A program made the position numbers and the translations under genes. The notes beneath the pieces are model-generated. The model ran no database searches. It was not told the origin of the DNA and saw nothing but the letters and a program-made list of their open reading frames with translations. Shown here one piece after another: positions 35,417 through 47,199 of a DNA stretch of 64,000 nucleotides. Each line of letters starts with the position of its first letter. Position 1 is the stretch's first letter. Origin of the DNA: Mimachlamys varia (lineage: Eukaryota; Mollusca; Bivalvia; Pectinida; Pectinidae); NCBI GenBank assembly GCA_947623455.1, contig OX392527.1, forward strand, positions 9,296,001-9,360,000, written 5' to 3'.

Positions 35417-38416
35417 TATTTTGGTAGTGGTACGAGTATCCTTGTGGCATAGATATTGGTAGTGGGACGGGTATCATTGTGGCATAGATATTGGTAGTGG
35501 TACGGGTATCCTTGTGGCATATATATTTTGGTAGTGGTACGAGTATCCTTGTGGCATATATATTGGTAGTGGTACGGGTATCGTTGTGGCATAGATATTG
35601 GTAGTGGTACGGGTATCCTTGTGGCATATATATTGGTAGTGGTACGGGTATCCTTGTGGTATATATATTGGTAGTGGTACGGGTATCCTTGTGGCATATA
35701 TATTGGTAGTGATACGGGTATCCTTGTGGCATAGATATTGGTAGTGGTACGGATATCCTTGTGGCATATATATTTTGGTAGTGGTACGGGTATCCTTGTG
35801 GCATATATATTGGTAGTGGTACGAGTATCCTTGTGGCATATATATTGGTAGTGGTACGGGTATCCTTGTGGCATATATATTGGTAGTGGTACGGGTATCC
35901 TTGTGGCATAGATATTGGTAGTGGTACGGGTATCCTTGTGGCATATATATTGGTAGTGGTACGGGTATCCTTGTGGCATATATATTGGTAGTGGTACGGG
36001 TATCCTCGTGGCATAGATATATATAGGTAGTGATACGGGTATCCTTGTAGCATAGATATATATTGGTAGTGGTACGGGTATCCTTGTAGCATATATATTG
36101 GTAGTGGTACGAGTATCCTTGTGGCATATATATTGGTAGTGGTACGGGTATCCTTGTGGCATAGATATTGGTAGTGGTACGGGTATCCTTGTGGCATAGA
36201 TATTGGTAGTGGTACGAGTATCCTTGTGGCATAGATATATATAGGTAGTGATACGGGTATCCTTGTAGCATATATATTGGTAGTGGTACGGGTATCCTTG
36301 TGGCATAGATATTGGTAGTGGTACAGGTATCCTTGTAGCATATATATTGGTAGTGGTACGGGTATCCTTGTAGCATAGATATTGGTAGTGGTACGGGTAT
36401 CCTTGTGGTATAGATATTGGTAGTGGTACGGGTATCCTTGTGGCATATATATTGGTAGTGGTACGAGTATCCTTGTGGCATAGATATATATAGGTAGTGA
36501 TACGAGTATCCTTGTGGCATAGATATTGGTAGTGGTACGGGTATCCTTGTAGCATATATATTGGTAGTGGTACGGGTATCCTTGTGGCATAGATATTGGT
36601 AGTGGTACGGGTATCCTTGTGGCATAGATATTGGTAGTGGTACGGGTATCCTCGTGGCATAGATAGATATTGGTAGTGGTACGAGTATCCTTGTGTCATA
36701 TATATTGGTAGTGATACGGGTATCCTTGTGGCATATATATTGGTAGTGGTACGGGTATCCTTGTAGCATATATATTGGTAGTGGTACGGGTATCCTTGTA
36801 GCATATATATTGGTAGTGGTACGGGTATCCTTGTGGCATATATATTGGTAGTGGTACGGGTATCCTTGTGGCATATATATTGGTAGTGGTACGAGTATCC
36901 TTGTGGCATAGATATTGGTAGTGGTACGGGTATCCTTGTGGCATAGATATTGGTAGTGGTACGGGTATCCTTGTGGCATAGATATTGGTAGTGGTACGGG
37001 TATCCTTGTGGCATATATATTGGTAGTGATACGGGTATCCTTGTGGCATAGATATTGGTAGTGGTACGGATATCCTTGTGGCATATATATTTTGGTAGTG
37101 GTACGGGTATCCTTGTGGCATACATATTTTGGTAGGGGTACGGGTATCCTTGTGGCATAGATATTGGTAGTGGTACGGGTATCCTTGTGGCATACATATT
37201 TTGGTAGTGATACGGGGATCCTTGTGGCATAGATATTGGTAATGGTACGGGGATCCTTGTGGCATATTTATTTTGGTAGTGGTACGGGTATCCTTGTGGC
37301 ATAGATGTTGGTAGTGGTACGGGTATCATTGTGTCATAGATGTTGGTAGAGGTACGGGTATCCTTGTGGCATAGATGTTGGTAGTGGTACGGGTATCATT
37401 GTGTCATAGATGTTGGTAGAGGTACGGGTATCCTTGTGGCATAGATGTTGGTAGTGGTACGGGTATCATTGTGTCATAGATGTTGGTAGAGGTACGGGTA
37501 TCCTTGTGGCATAGATGTTGGTAGTGGTACGGGTATCATTGTGTCATAGATATTGGTAGTGGTACGGGTATCCTTGTGGCATATATATTGGTAGTGGTAC
37601 GGGTATCCTTGTGTCATATATATTGGTAGTGGTACGGGTATCCTTGTGGCATAGATATGGGTAGTGGTACGGGTATCCTTGTGGCATATATATTGGTAGT
37701 GGTACGGGTATCCTTGTGTCATATATATTGGTAGTGGTACGGGTATCCTTGTGGCATATATATTGGTAGTGGTACGGGTATCCTTGTGGCATAGATATGG
37801 GTAGTGGTACGGGTATCCTTGTGGCATATATATTGGTAGTGGTACGGGTATCCTTGTGTCATATATATTGGTAGTGGTACGGGTATCGTTGTGGCATAGA
37901 TATTGGTAGTGGTACGGGTATCCTTGTGGCATAGATATGGGTAGTGGTACGGGTATCCTTGTGGCATATATATTGGTAGTGGTACGGGTATCCTTGTGGC
38001 ATATATATTGGTAGTGGTACGAGTATCCTTGTGTCATATATATTGGTAGTGGTACGGGTATCGTTGTGGCATAGATATTGGTAGTGGTACGGGTATCCTT
38101 GTGGCATAGATATTGGTAGTGGTACGGGTATCCTTGTGGCATATATATTGGTAGTGGTACGGGTATCCTTGTGGCATAGATATTGGTAGTGGTACGGGTA
38201 TCCTTGTGGCATATATATTGGTAGTGGTACGAGTATCCTTGTGGCATAGATATTGGTAGTGGTACGGGTATCCTTGTGGCATAGATATTGGTAGTGGTAC
38301 GGGTATCCTTGTGGCATATATATTGGTAGTGGTACGAGTATCCTTGTGTCATATATATTGGTAGTGGTACGGGCATCCTTGTGGCATAGATATATATAGG
38401 TAGTGTTACGGGGATC
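35417..38416 (-). repeat. 35-bp minisatellite array, about 85 units
   Basis: The unit reads GGTAGTGGTACGGGTATCCT then TGTGGCATATATATT (35 bp). Variants are CATAGATATT, GTAGCAT, GTGTCAT, ATATATTTTGG and CGAGTATCC. The unit has no stop in any minus-strand frame. Since 35 is not a multiple of three, the minus strand cycles through all three frames, which produces long overlapping open frames (656, 536, 418 and 397 codons) with a 35-residue superperiod. That is a property of the unit, not evidence of a protein. Higher-order copies: a 70-bp dimer with GATGTTGG and GTAGAGG (37,270-37,540) and a 140-bp four-unit repeat tagged by ATAGATATGG at 37,651, 37,791 and 37,931. Confidence 0.95.
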
Positions 38417-38429
38417 TTTATGGCTTTGT

Positions 38430-38932
38430 TATATATTTTGCTATTTTGGGTATATATTTTGGTAGTGTGGGTATATATTTTGGTAGTGTGGGCATATATT
38501 ATGATAGTCTGGGTATATATTTTGGTAGTGTGGGTATGTATTTTGGTAGTGTGGGCATATATTTTGATAGTCTGGGTAAATATTTTGATAGTGTGGGTAT
38601 ATATTTTGGTAGTCTGGATATATATTTTGGTAGTGTGGGTATATATTTTGGTAGTGTGGGTATGTATTTTGGTAGTGTGGGTATATATTTTGGTAGTGTG
38701 GGTATGTATTTTGGTAGTGTGGGTATGCATTTTGGCAGTGTGGGTATGTATTTTGGTAGTGTGTTTATGTATTTTGGTAGGGTGAGTATATATTTTGGTA
38801 GTGTTGGTATGTATTTTGTTAGTGTGGGTATATATTTTGGCAGTGGGGGTATGTATTTTGGTAGTCTTGGTTTATATTTTGGTAATGTGTGTATATATTT
38901 TGGTAGTCTGGGTATACAATATTGTATATTTT
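38430..38932 (+). repeat. 21-bp minisatellite, about 24 units, related to the 35-bp array
   Basis: The unit is GTGTGGGTATATATTTTGGT plus A. It is open on the plus strand for 162 codons with a 7-residue period of type SVGIYFG, and partly in a second frame (121 codons). The segment ATATATTTTGGTAGTG is shared with the ATATATTTTGG variant of the adjacent 35-bp unit, so the 21-bp unit probably derives from it by shortening. Coding is not supported: there is no domain or composition change at the edges. Confidence 0.92.
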
Positions 38933-38973
38933 GAGAATGATACAGAAATCCTTAAAGTCTCAGTATAAAGTTT

Positions 38974-38984
38974 GGGGGGGGGGG
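38974..38984 (+). repeat. Poly-G tract
   Basis: A run of 11 G lies just after the 21-bp array. Similar G runs on the same strand occur at 39,692-39,704, 39,728-39,744, 58,607-58,618 and 59,263-59,278. Confidence 0.9.
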
Positions 38985-39089
38985 ATGAATATGGTCGGAC
39001 GACACAGATAGGTCAGGTCACACAGGTTAACAAGGACATTTGGACAGGCTGATTAAACGTAACTTAGAGGTGTGACGATGAATATGGTA

Positions 39090-39265
39090 CATGTATGTGT
39101 GCGTTTGTGAGATCGTTTATATGTGTACAAGTGTGTGTATACGTGTGTGAGATAGTGTATATGTATGTGTGTGCGTGTGTGAGATAGTGTATATGTGTGT
39201 ACATGTATGTGTGTGCGTTTGTGAGATTGTGTATATATGTACATGTATGTGTGTGAGGTGTGAGA

Positions 39266-39326
<61 letters not shown>

Positions 39327-39425
39327 TGTGTGTGTGAGAGAGAGAGAGATAGTGTGTGAGAGGGAGAGAGATAGTGTGTGAGAGAGAGATAGTGTGTATG
39401 TGTACATGTATAGATGAGTAAGAGA
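39090..39425 (+). repeat. Compound GT/GC/GA microsatellite
   Basis: This region has imperfect GTGTGTATATGT-rich copies with a GTGAGATAGTGTATATGT motif of about 50 bp, then a pure GT run (about 39,270-39,296), a GTGC run (about 39,296-39,326), and GA runs with GAGAGATAGTGTGTGAGA copies up to 39,395. The repeat creates open frames on both strands that do not represent genes. Confidence 0.92.
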
Positions 39426-39429
39426 GGAT

Positions 39430-40190
39430 GTGGGTATTTTTGAATTCATACATAACCGATATGGTCCTGTGAGTATATGTAAATGTGGGCACATGAAATA
39501 TAATGTATGTGATATATGTGGGTTCTTGTTGGAAGTACTAAAATGTCATTGAGTGATATCAATGTATATGGGAAATATATGGCACATGTATATTAATTCG
39601 ATATTTGGCGGTACCAGTTTTGAAGGATCAGGTTATGAATGCGGATACCCAATGTATCTGTATGGGGTGTATGCATGTGTGCGTGTGTGCCGGGGGGGGG
39701 GGGGTATATGTGTGGGGATGTGTGTTCGGGGGGGGGGGGGGGGGAGGGTATGTGTGGGGAGGTGTTGTATATCACTCATAAATATATCTTCATGTACTGT
39801 GGTATCATGTACGTGTGCATTGTATCGAATAAAAACAGACTTTAGAAAAAGATCGAGAAAAATCATTTTAAGTGAGACAGAAAAATAAAGAAAAAACAAA
39901 ACCTTTCCTCAGTTTTAAATATAGTGCACGGGTTCGGCAAGTCTGGTTGATAAGTGAGGATACTGTCGATATAAATTGCCAATAACTCTGAAATGATCTC
40001 AAGCTAATGGAGCTCAGGGAAATCCCAACCAAGCTCGATTAATACGTTTACGGAATTTCGATTTTTTCTTCGAGTAAAATGTTACGTGATAACACGCACG
40101 TGTTCAGCGAACTGGGCCACAGGTCTACATCATTCTCGGTTTATCAAAAATGTCTCCACATCATGATATCGCCTACACTAACTAGGGACA
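39430..40190 (+). other. G-tract-rich and otherwise unique DNA
   Basis: Two G runs of 13 and 17 bases (39,692-39,704 and 39,728-39,744) lie in a GT-rich stretch and could form a G-quadruplex. AATAAA occurs near 39,827. No gene was recognised. Confidence 0.6.
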
Positions 40191-40194
40191 CTGT

Positions 40195-40320
40195 TACAAA
40201 TCGACCGTATCAAATGTATCTGATTATATATCTACCGTATCAAACTTTACATTTTACAAGGCGACCGTATCAAACTTTACATTTTACAATGCCGACCGTA
40301 TCACACGTACTTTTTACAAA
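40195..40320 (+). repeat. Short imperfect tandem repeat, about 27-29 bp, 3-4 units
   Basis: GACCGTATCAAACTTTACAT followed by TTTACAA occurs with spacing near 28 bp (40,233-40,310). Weaker copies flank it, for example CGACCGTATCAAATGTATC at 40,202 and CGACCGTATCACACGTAC near 40,293. Confidence 0.75.
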
Positions 40321-41524
40321 GCTTTGTCGATGTAGTACAAGTCTACCAGTTCATTATTACATGTCGTCTATATTCTATTCACAGATGCATGTATATCGTA
40401 TCTTACGTTATGTATGGTACGACCGAGTTGCACATTATGAAAACTATAACAGAAATACACACAGGGACCACGCGATTACACCGGAAGTAGAGCTATGTGA
40501 AATGAAGCCTTTGTCAGGATGTTATATGGATTTATCGCTGTGTTTGTGGCGTTGTTTCCATGGATACGACTTTACAATGTAGACACACAAATCGGTGAGC
40601 AGGTCTACGTTTTAAATATACGTGTATACCCCGCGTTTGTCTTCCCAATCTATTAGATCAAGTTCTCCGCTACATTACATAAATTCTGTCCGCTTGTCGA
40701 GATCTAAGCACTCCCAATAGGAGGTCACATTCCAGCAACTGGTCGAACATCACCAGCGACTCCGACAATGGCAAGAAACATCATTCGGAAAGTTATGGGA
40801 TCGTTACAGGTTCTGCTTGGCAAAACAATTAATATATTGTATTTGTTTAATACTTTTAAGATTATAGACAAACTCGTGAGCGCGTGTCCAGTTAATAAAA
40901 TATCAACCAAATCGTGACGGAAAATCTTCACCGTCAGGTTCTGTACATCTAATGTAAGACGGATAATGTTTATAAATACTTCATCACGCGCACACGTGCA
41001 GTGAGGATAATGTGTCCCTATTTCCGAGCTACGTATACTTGTGTGCACCGGTAGTCACGGAAGTGTCAGCAGGCTACCTTCTGTGTCATAACCAATGTTT
41101 CATTGTACGTTACGTCAGACGAAGCTTGGTGTAAGTTCCGGCGTCGGTCTGGATACAGGCGTAAAGACTACCATACATACAAAACCGTTAAACCAGCCGT
41201 CGAATGATAAACAAATGTTCGCGATCAGTTCGGCGAATACACAAAATAACAGCACAGATCACGAAAATAGCGATTGCTGAACACTGTATACACTACGACC
41301 GACTTCACCACATTCCCTAAACCTATCTGATAGCCGGTACCGCTCGTGATGGAATGTTACACGGGACACAGTCGAGCACGTGTTTCTAAACAAAGGAAAA
41401 TAAACTGGACGGGCATTGATAACATGTTCCTTGTATTTTTATGACTCAATGTTCCTAATCCCCAGGAGTGAAACTTCTCTAACAAAAGATATCAAAATCT
41501 TATAAACAAAAAGTTGCATCAAAC
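40321..41524. other. Unique DNA, no supported gene
   Basis: Open frames at 40,079-40,582 (+, overlapping the short repeat) and 40,725-41,048 (-) have no recognisable family. Nothing else was seen. Confidence 0.45.
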
Positions 41525-43158
41525 TATTATATAACCTAACGTCATACAGGTAAACAGTTACACCAAAATATAATATAACCTAACGTCACAACAGGTAAAC
41601 AGTTACACCAAAATATAATATAACCTAACGTCACACAGGTAAACAGCTACACAAAAATATCATACAACCTAACGTCATACAGGTAAACAGCTACACCAAA
41701 ATGTCATATAACATAACGTCATACAGGTAAACAGCTACACCAAAATATCATACAACCTAACGTCATACAGGTAAACAGCTACACCAAAATGTCATATAAC
41801 CTAACATCATACAGGTAAACAGCTACATCAAAATATCATAAAACGTTACGTCATACAGGTAAACAGCTACACTAAAATATCATATAACCTAACGTCATAC
41901 AGGTAAACATCTACACTAAAATATCATACAACCTTACGTCATACAGGTAAACAGCTACACCAAAATATCATATAACCTAACGATATACAGGTAAACATCT
42001 ACACTAAAATATCATATAACCTAACGTCATACAGGTAAACAGTTACACCAAAATATCATACAACCTAAAGTCATACAGGTAAACAGCTACACCAAAATAT
42101 CATACAACCTAACGTCATACAGGTAAACAGCTACACCAAAATATCATACAACCTAACGTCATACAGGTAAACAGCTACACCAAAATATCATACAACCTAA
42201 CGTCATACAGGTAAACAGCTACACCAAAATGTCATATAACCTAACATCATACAGGTAAACAGCTACATCAAAATATCATAAAACGTTACGTCATACAGGT
42301 AAACAGCTACACTAAAATATCATATAACCTAACGTCATACAGGTAAACATCTACACTAAAATATCATACAACCTTACGTCATACAGGTAAACAGCTACAC
42401 CAAAATATCATATAACCTAACGATATACAGGTAAACATCTACACTAAAATATCATATAACCTAACACCATACAGGTAAACAGCTACACCAAAATATCATA
42501 CAACCTAACGTCATACAGGTAAACAGCTACACCAAAATATCATAAAACCTTACGTCACACAGGTAAACAGCTACACTAAAATATCATATAATCTAACGAT
42601 ATACAGGTAAACAGCTACACTAGAATATCATATAACCTAACGTCATACAGGTAAACAGCTACACCAAAATATCATACAACCTTACGTCACACAGGTAAAC
42701 AGCTACACTAAAATATCATATAATCTAACGATATACAGGTAAACAGCTACACTAGAATATCATACAACCTAACGTCATACAGGTAAACAGCTACACCAAA
42801 ATGTCATATAACCTAACGTCATACAGGTAAACAGCTACACCAAAATGTCATATAACCTAACGTCACACAGGTAAACAGCTAGACACCAAACTATCATATA
42901 ACCTAACACCATACAGGTAAACAGCTACACACCAAACTATCATATAACCTAACACCATACAGGTAAACAGCTTTACACCAAACTATCATATAACCTAACA
43001 CCATACAGGTAAACAGCTACACACCAAACTATCATATAACCTAACACCATACAGGTAAACAGCTACACACCAAACTATCATATAACCTAACACCATACAG
43101 GTAAACAGCTACACACCAAAATATCATATAACCTAACACCATACAGGTAAACAGCTAC
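41525..43158 (+). repeat. 44-bp minisatellite array B, about 37 units
   Basis: The unit contains CATATAACCTAACGTCATAC, AGGTAAACAGCTACACC and AAAATAT (44 bp), and is unrelated in sequence to array A of the same length. From about 42,880 the units lengthen to about 46 bp (CTACACACCAAACTATCAT, AACACCATAC). A ten-unit higher-order repeat is clear: the segment starting at 41,761 recurs at 42,201, exactly 440 bp later, with the same order of variants (AACATCATAC, AAACGTTACG, AACATCTACAC, AACGATATAC). Confidence 0.95.
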
Positions 43159-43159
43159 A

Positions 43160-45480
43160 ATATTTGTTTATGTAAAAAGTAGTACATATCCTCTATGTCT
43201 ATCGCTTAATACATACCAATGAAAAATGAAAAAAAAAAACGTGTTTCAAACAAAATTAAATAATTTTATCTTATACATTTTGTTTTATGAGTGATATTTT
43301 AGGGCGAAATAAAACTGGTATTTCGCATTCTTCCGTGTAACTATGTACGTTACAGTGTAATCTGATCTAACATGGCGGGACAGCCGCAAGCGTCGGAACA
43401 AGTTCGAAACAGCGTCCTTTGTTTTATTGATGAATACAAGTTAAGTGTTGAGTAAGTTGATGGCCTTTATGACCATTGACGAAGGCATTTTTATCGAAAA
43501 TTGAACTTAATCCTCCAAAAGTGTTAAATTACTTTTACCACCCTAGTTTAGGTTCAAAACTAGCTGTAACAAATTCTCAGGTCCCTGTGATTGGTATACG
43601 GACGTGCAAACGGTAATTACCACCTATTGGCGAAACCAGTGTTGATACACCTTGGCCACGACTGCAATAAGGCCGCAGTCGTTCCACACGAATACAGATG
43701 GACGCGGTTCACGTCGGTCATAGATAATGGACACAAGTACACGGTTTGTTTATGATTGTGTCCGTCAATTTGTTACGAATTTCAAAAGAACATCAGACGA
43801 AATGCGACGAAATCAGGTAACGGGGTATCGATAGTTTATCGGAGAATGTAACAAAGTACATGTAATTCAAAATGAAAAATGTTTTTCTCATATTGATTGC
43901 CTATTTCAAATAAATAACAAAAAATCATTATAATAGTCTATGCCAGCTATATATACCACACGCCCTATTACATCCCTGTCAAACCTCCTGACTTGCCTAG
44001 TTTACGGTCTTACAACCAAGGACCCTCCTCCTTCACGGAGATTATGTATTAGTTACGAACCGTACAAATAAAAAAATACAACTTCACTTATTTAAGTATG
44101 TCGGCTTATGCTTTGAATTAGTGGTACTAATTGTAAATTTTGTAATACACTTTCTGAAAATGAGACTTTTTAGGACATTTTTAACCAGTGACGTTTACCA
44201 TTTAAGTCCGTTTAGTGCATGCTAAGTGTTCCTTAATTGGCTTTCTGCTTTCCTTGATCCCGAAGTACGGCAGGCTCCCAGACTAGGAATAATTTCGCTT
44301 CTGAGATCAGACAAATTAGAGAAGACCAGTGGGGTTTCCTAAATCAGTAGGACTTCGCGTACGTCTCCACGCCGGCAGCGCGCGTTCGTGAGGCGATACA
44401 TCACGCGGGAAGCGGTATCGACAGCAGCCTGATGACGTGGATCTCTACAGCTGGCCGGAGTGGCCGCGTGTTGACGTTACGAAGCGCCAAACCGAGCAAT
44501 GAAATTGGAAAAAATAATGATCGCATGACTGAACTTTCAGTCCTCGCCGAAAACGTCTGGGAGAGACATAGAGAATGTAGACACGAGCCTATACCTCACG
44601 ATTATTTCCTGATCGGTTAATGAGTTCGTTTTATATGTAGGTCGTTCTATACCGTGGTCGCTGCTACCCACGTGTAAAACGGTATCCCATACATCTCAGT
44701 ATCCCGGGTTAAACTCGACAATCACGCTAGCGCCGTCTACTACACGTGTAACAAGTCCTAAGTCACACTTAGTGCACAATCTGCTACCACGTGGCTAATA
44801 CAATCTTTAAAGTCGATATCTTGTGAAAAATAACTGGTATTTTGGCATTTGCATAAAATGCGTACTTTTCCAAAACGGTTGTACGGTTGTCGCACGGGTT
44901 AGTAAGGCTATTTTTGAGTGAAATAATAAATATGTGGGAAAGCCGAGGCGTGGTAATGAAATCATGTAATGTCCCTTAAGTCGTTACGGCGAATTCGGTG
45001 GAGCTAACGCGCATAATGTGGCTATATCGGAAGTCTCGCGCAACTTCGTTACCGTCACAGGATGCGATGACGCAGGTTCCGTATCGAGCCGTGGTGTGAC
45101 ACGCCGGCGCGAGGACGGCTGTGCCGACTATCTAGATTAACTGCTATTACTTATGTAGCGTGGCTCTCTGCCCACAATATACAACCGCTCCTAATCATGT
45201 CAGTCTGTCGTCCGTATAAATTGCATGTATTACATTTGCTGTTGGCATTTTCCGTCTATGGAAATGATTAGTTTTTAATTATATACTGTAGAGATCGATC
45301 ATCAGCGGTGTCTGTCTGTCGTATTCAGCCTTCCATGGAGAGAAATCGTCCGACTGTCCGTCCGTTATTAACATACTTTTTGGTATTGTCTGTTGTTTAT
45401 TTTCATACTTAATATATAGTTATCAATAAGAGGTAGGTTTGACAAAAGTTTCCAAATAAAGAAACCTGTACATGTAAAAG
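43160..45480. other. Unique DNA holding one candidate exon
   Basis: Apart from the candidate at 43,372 I see no gene. A 62-codon open frame at 44,432-44,620 is unrecognised. The segments 44,340-44,480 and 44,990-45,130 are CpG-rich. Confidence 0.45.
43372..43451 (+). CDS. Candidate first coding exon of an unidentified gene (partial)
   Basis: ATG at 43,372 sits in a good initiation context (AACATGGCG). The 26 codons that follow begin MAGQPQASEQ and continue with a plausible mixed composition (VRNSVLCFIDEYKLSV). They run into A|GTAAGT at 43,451/43,452, a strong 5' splice donor in phase 2. Without splicing the frame stops one codon later at TAA. No downstream exon, polypyrimidine-acceptor pair or homologous family was recognised in the remaining 20 kb, so this could be chance. 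If it is real, the gene lies on the plus strand and extends rightwards. Confidence 0.22.
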
Positions 45481-45484
45481 ATGG

Positions 45485-45930
45485 TTGAGTGACACAAGAA
45501 TATGTAAGTTATTGAGTGATAGAATAATTATTGGTGTCTAAGAATGAGTGATGAGTGATGGAAGAAATTCTGACTTGAAAATGAGCGACAAAAGATTTGC
45601 GCCTTAAGATGAGTGTTTGAAGAATGTTTGACTTGAGAATGAGTGACGGAAGAATAAATGACTGAAGAATGAAGGACGAACAATAATTATGACGCAAGAA
45701 CGAGTGACTGAAGAGTTTGTGACTTGAGAAAAAGTAACGAAAGTATTTGTGACTTTAGAGTGATGGACTGAGGGAAGAATTGTGACATACAATGTAGGAA
45801 TGAAGAATTTTTGACTCGGGGATACATTTTATGTGTTGCCTGAGAAACCATGGGACAGGAGTATGAGTGACACACATGAAAACACTACGAGACAGGCAAC
45901 GTGTGACAGAAGAATATGCAACGCTAGAAC
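45485..45930 (+). repeat. Degenerate minisatellite of about 30 bp
   Basis: Loose copies of GAGTGACGGAAGAAT with a GTGACTTGAGAAT follow-on recur about every 28-31 bp, clearest at 45,545-45,760. The four overlapping 62-74 codon minus-strand frames here come from the repeat. Confidence 0.7.
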
Positions 45931-45959
45931 GGACTCGACGATAACACCATGACAGTTCT

Positions 45960-46429
45960 GAAATATCGGATAAAGTCAAATATTTACATTTCCTTAGTGT
46001 ATTCTCTATATGGTACTATCAACGATTTTGATGTTTTCACTTCGGTAAACGTTAGTTCAGCGCGTAGGAATACAACCCGGACCAACTATCACGCTTGCGC
46101 TATTAGTGTGAATGTGCATTGTTAATTTGTTACCTTTCATTAAAACTTTGGATGAACTTGATTTTTTTAAACTTTAATAAGCAAATGAAAGCAATGTAAT
46201 AATGAGAAATAAAATATCTTCAATTCCTGACGATAACAAACAATGTTATTTTAGACTATATTCTGTTTACTTCTTGAAGTTGACAACCTTTCCATCCAAA
46301 TTGGAATCAGCTGTTTTGGTATCCAATCGGTTGTCGGCCGTTCCGTCAGGGGGTATAGCGTTCAATAAATGACGATTGTTACTTTTGTAAGTTGCGTAAA
46401 TTAATTTTAAAGTGTCAAAATGTAAATAT
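45960..46429. other. AT-rich unique DNA
   Basis: No gene was recognised. TTCCGTCAGGGGGTATAGCG near 46,340 resembles the tail of the interspersed repeat at 54,880-55,145 but is too short to be sure. Confidence 0.4.
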
Positions 46430-46572
46430 AAGAAATAATTTGTCTTTTTTGTTGTTTACTGGTGTGTAAACTGATTTTTTATACAGATAGTTTAACATAA
46501 CGCGCTGACGCGCGTCATTTAAGATATCTGGTTTACACACCAGTAAACAACAAAAAAGACAAATTATTTCTT
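46430..46572. repeat. Perfect 42-bp inverted repeat with 59-bp loop
   Basis: The left arm 46,430-46,471 (starts AAGAAATAATTTGTC, ends GGTGTGTAAAC) and the right arm 46,531-46,572 are exact reverse complements over 42 bases. Matching stops abruptly outside both ends. The loop contains TGACGCGCGTCA (46,506-46,517), itself a perfect 12-bp palindrome. No open frame is inside. It could be a small non-autonomous foldback element or a hairpin-forming locus. No flanking target duplication is evident. Confidence 0.9.
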
Positions 46573-46950
46573 AATAAAAATCAAGGAAAGTTGTGCACAG
46601 AAACAAAAGAACAAGTCGCAAAAACAACATAGAGAAAACGCGAGCATATTTGATTTCCCTGTCCTAAACTGTTAATATACTCCCAGCTAACAGGAACTGG
46701 CAGATTGTAGCCAAAGCGATAACACACATATGGTGTCGGAACGTTTGGCCGCTCGTTACCGCACCGTACATAAGCCAATTAATGTCTTTAACACTCACAG
46801 CTCGCCTAAAGCCCGCCCCTCAATCAGTCCCCACGTAGCTGGCGACTTGTTAAACACGCGGCTCTTTTAATACTTCTTACTTCATACACGGTACTCCGTG
46901 TTCTATTGATACGAACAAGACTTACGGGAATCAGTTGTTAGAAAGAACGA
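46573..46950. other. Unique DNA, nothing recognised
   Basis: A 65-codon minus-strand frame at 46,581-46,778 overlaps this stretch and has no recognisable features. Confidence 0.4.
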
Positions 46951-46953
46951 ATT

Positions 46954-47140
46954 GGTCACTATACCCATAGTGTTACCATGGTTACCTGTGGACGGGTGAC
47001 GCACAACGACCACTGTACCCAATGTTACCATGGTTACCTGTGGACGGGTGACGTACAACGAACACTAAACTCAGTGTTGCCATGGTTATATGTGAACGGG
47101 TGACGCAAAACGGTCACTATACCCAGTGTTATCATGACGC
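46954..47140 (+). repeat. 52-bp tandem repeat, about 3.5 units
   Basis: GTTACCATGGTTACCTGTGG followed by ACGGGTGACGCACAACG recurs with anchors at 46,972, 47,024, 47,076 and 47,128, exactly 52 bp apart. The later copies carry substitutions (GTTGCCATGG, GTTATCATG). Confidence 0.9.
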
Positions 47141-47199
47141 GTGTCTCAAAAGGTAAACCGTTTCAATATGCATTTTACAAAAATTAATCTAAAAGCAGT

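Noticed and set aside
35359..38730. Long overlapping minus-strand open frames of 397-656 codons
   Set aside because: The 35-bp unit has no stop in any minus-strand frame, so all three frames are open at once. That is a sequence property and not a gene signal.
39053..39494. Histidine/threonine-rich open frames of 125-142 codons
   Set aside because: They are translations of a GT/CA microsatellite.
40079..40582. 167-codon open frame as a gene
   Set aside because: It runs through a short tandem repeat, has no known domain, and its codon content is like the surrounding AT-rich DNA.
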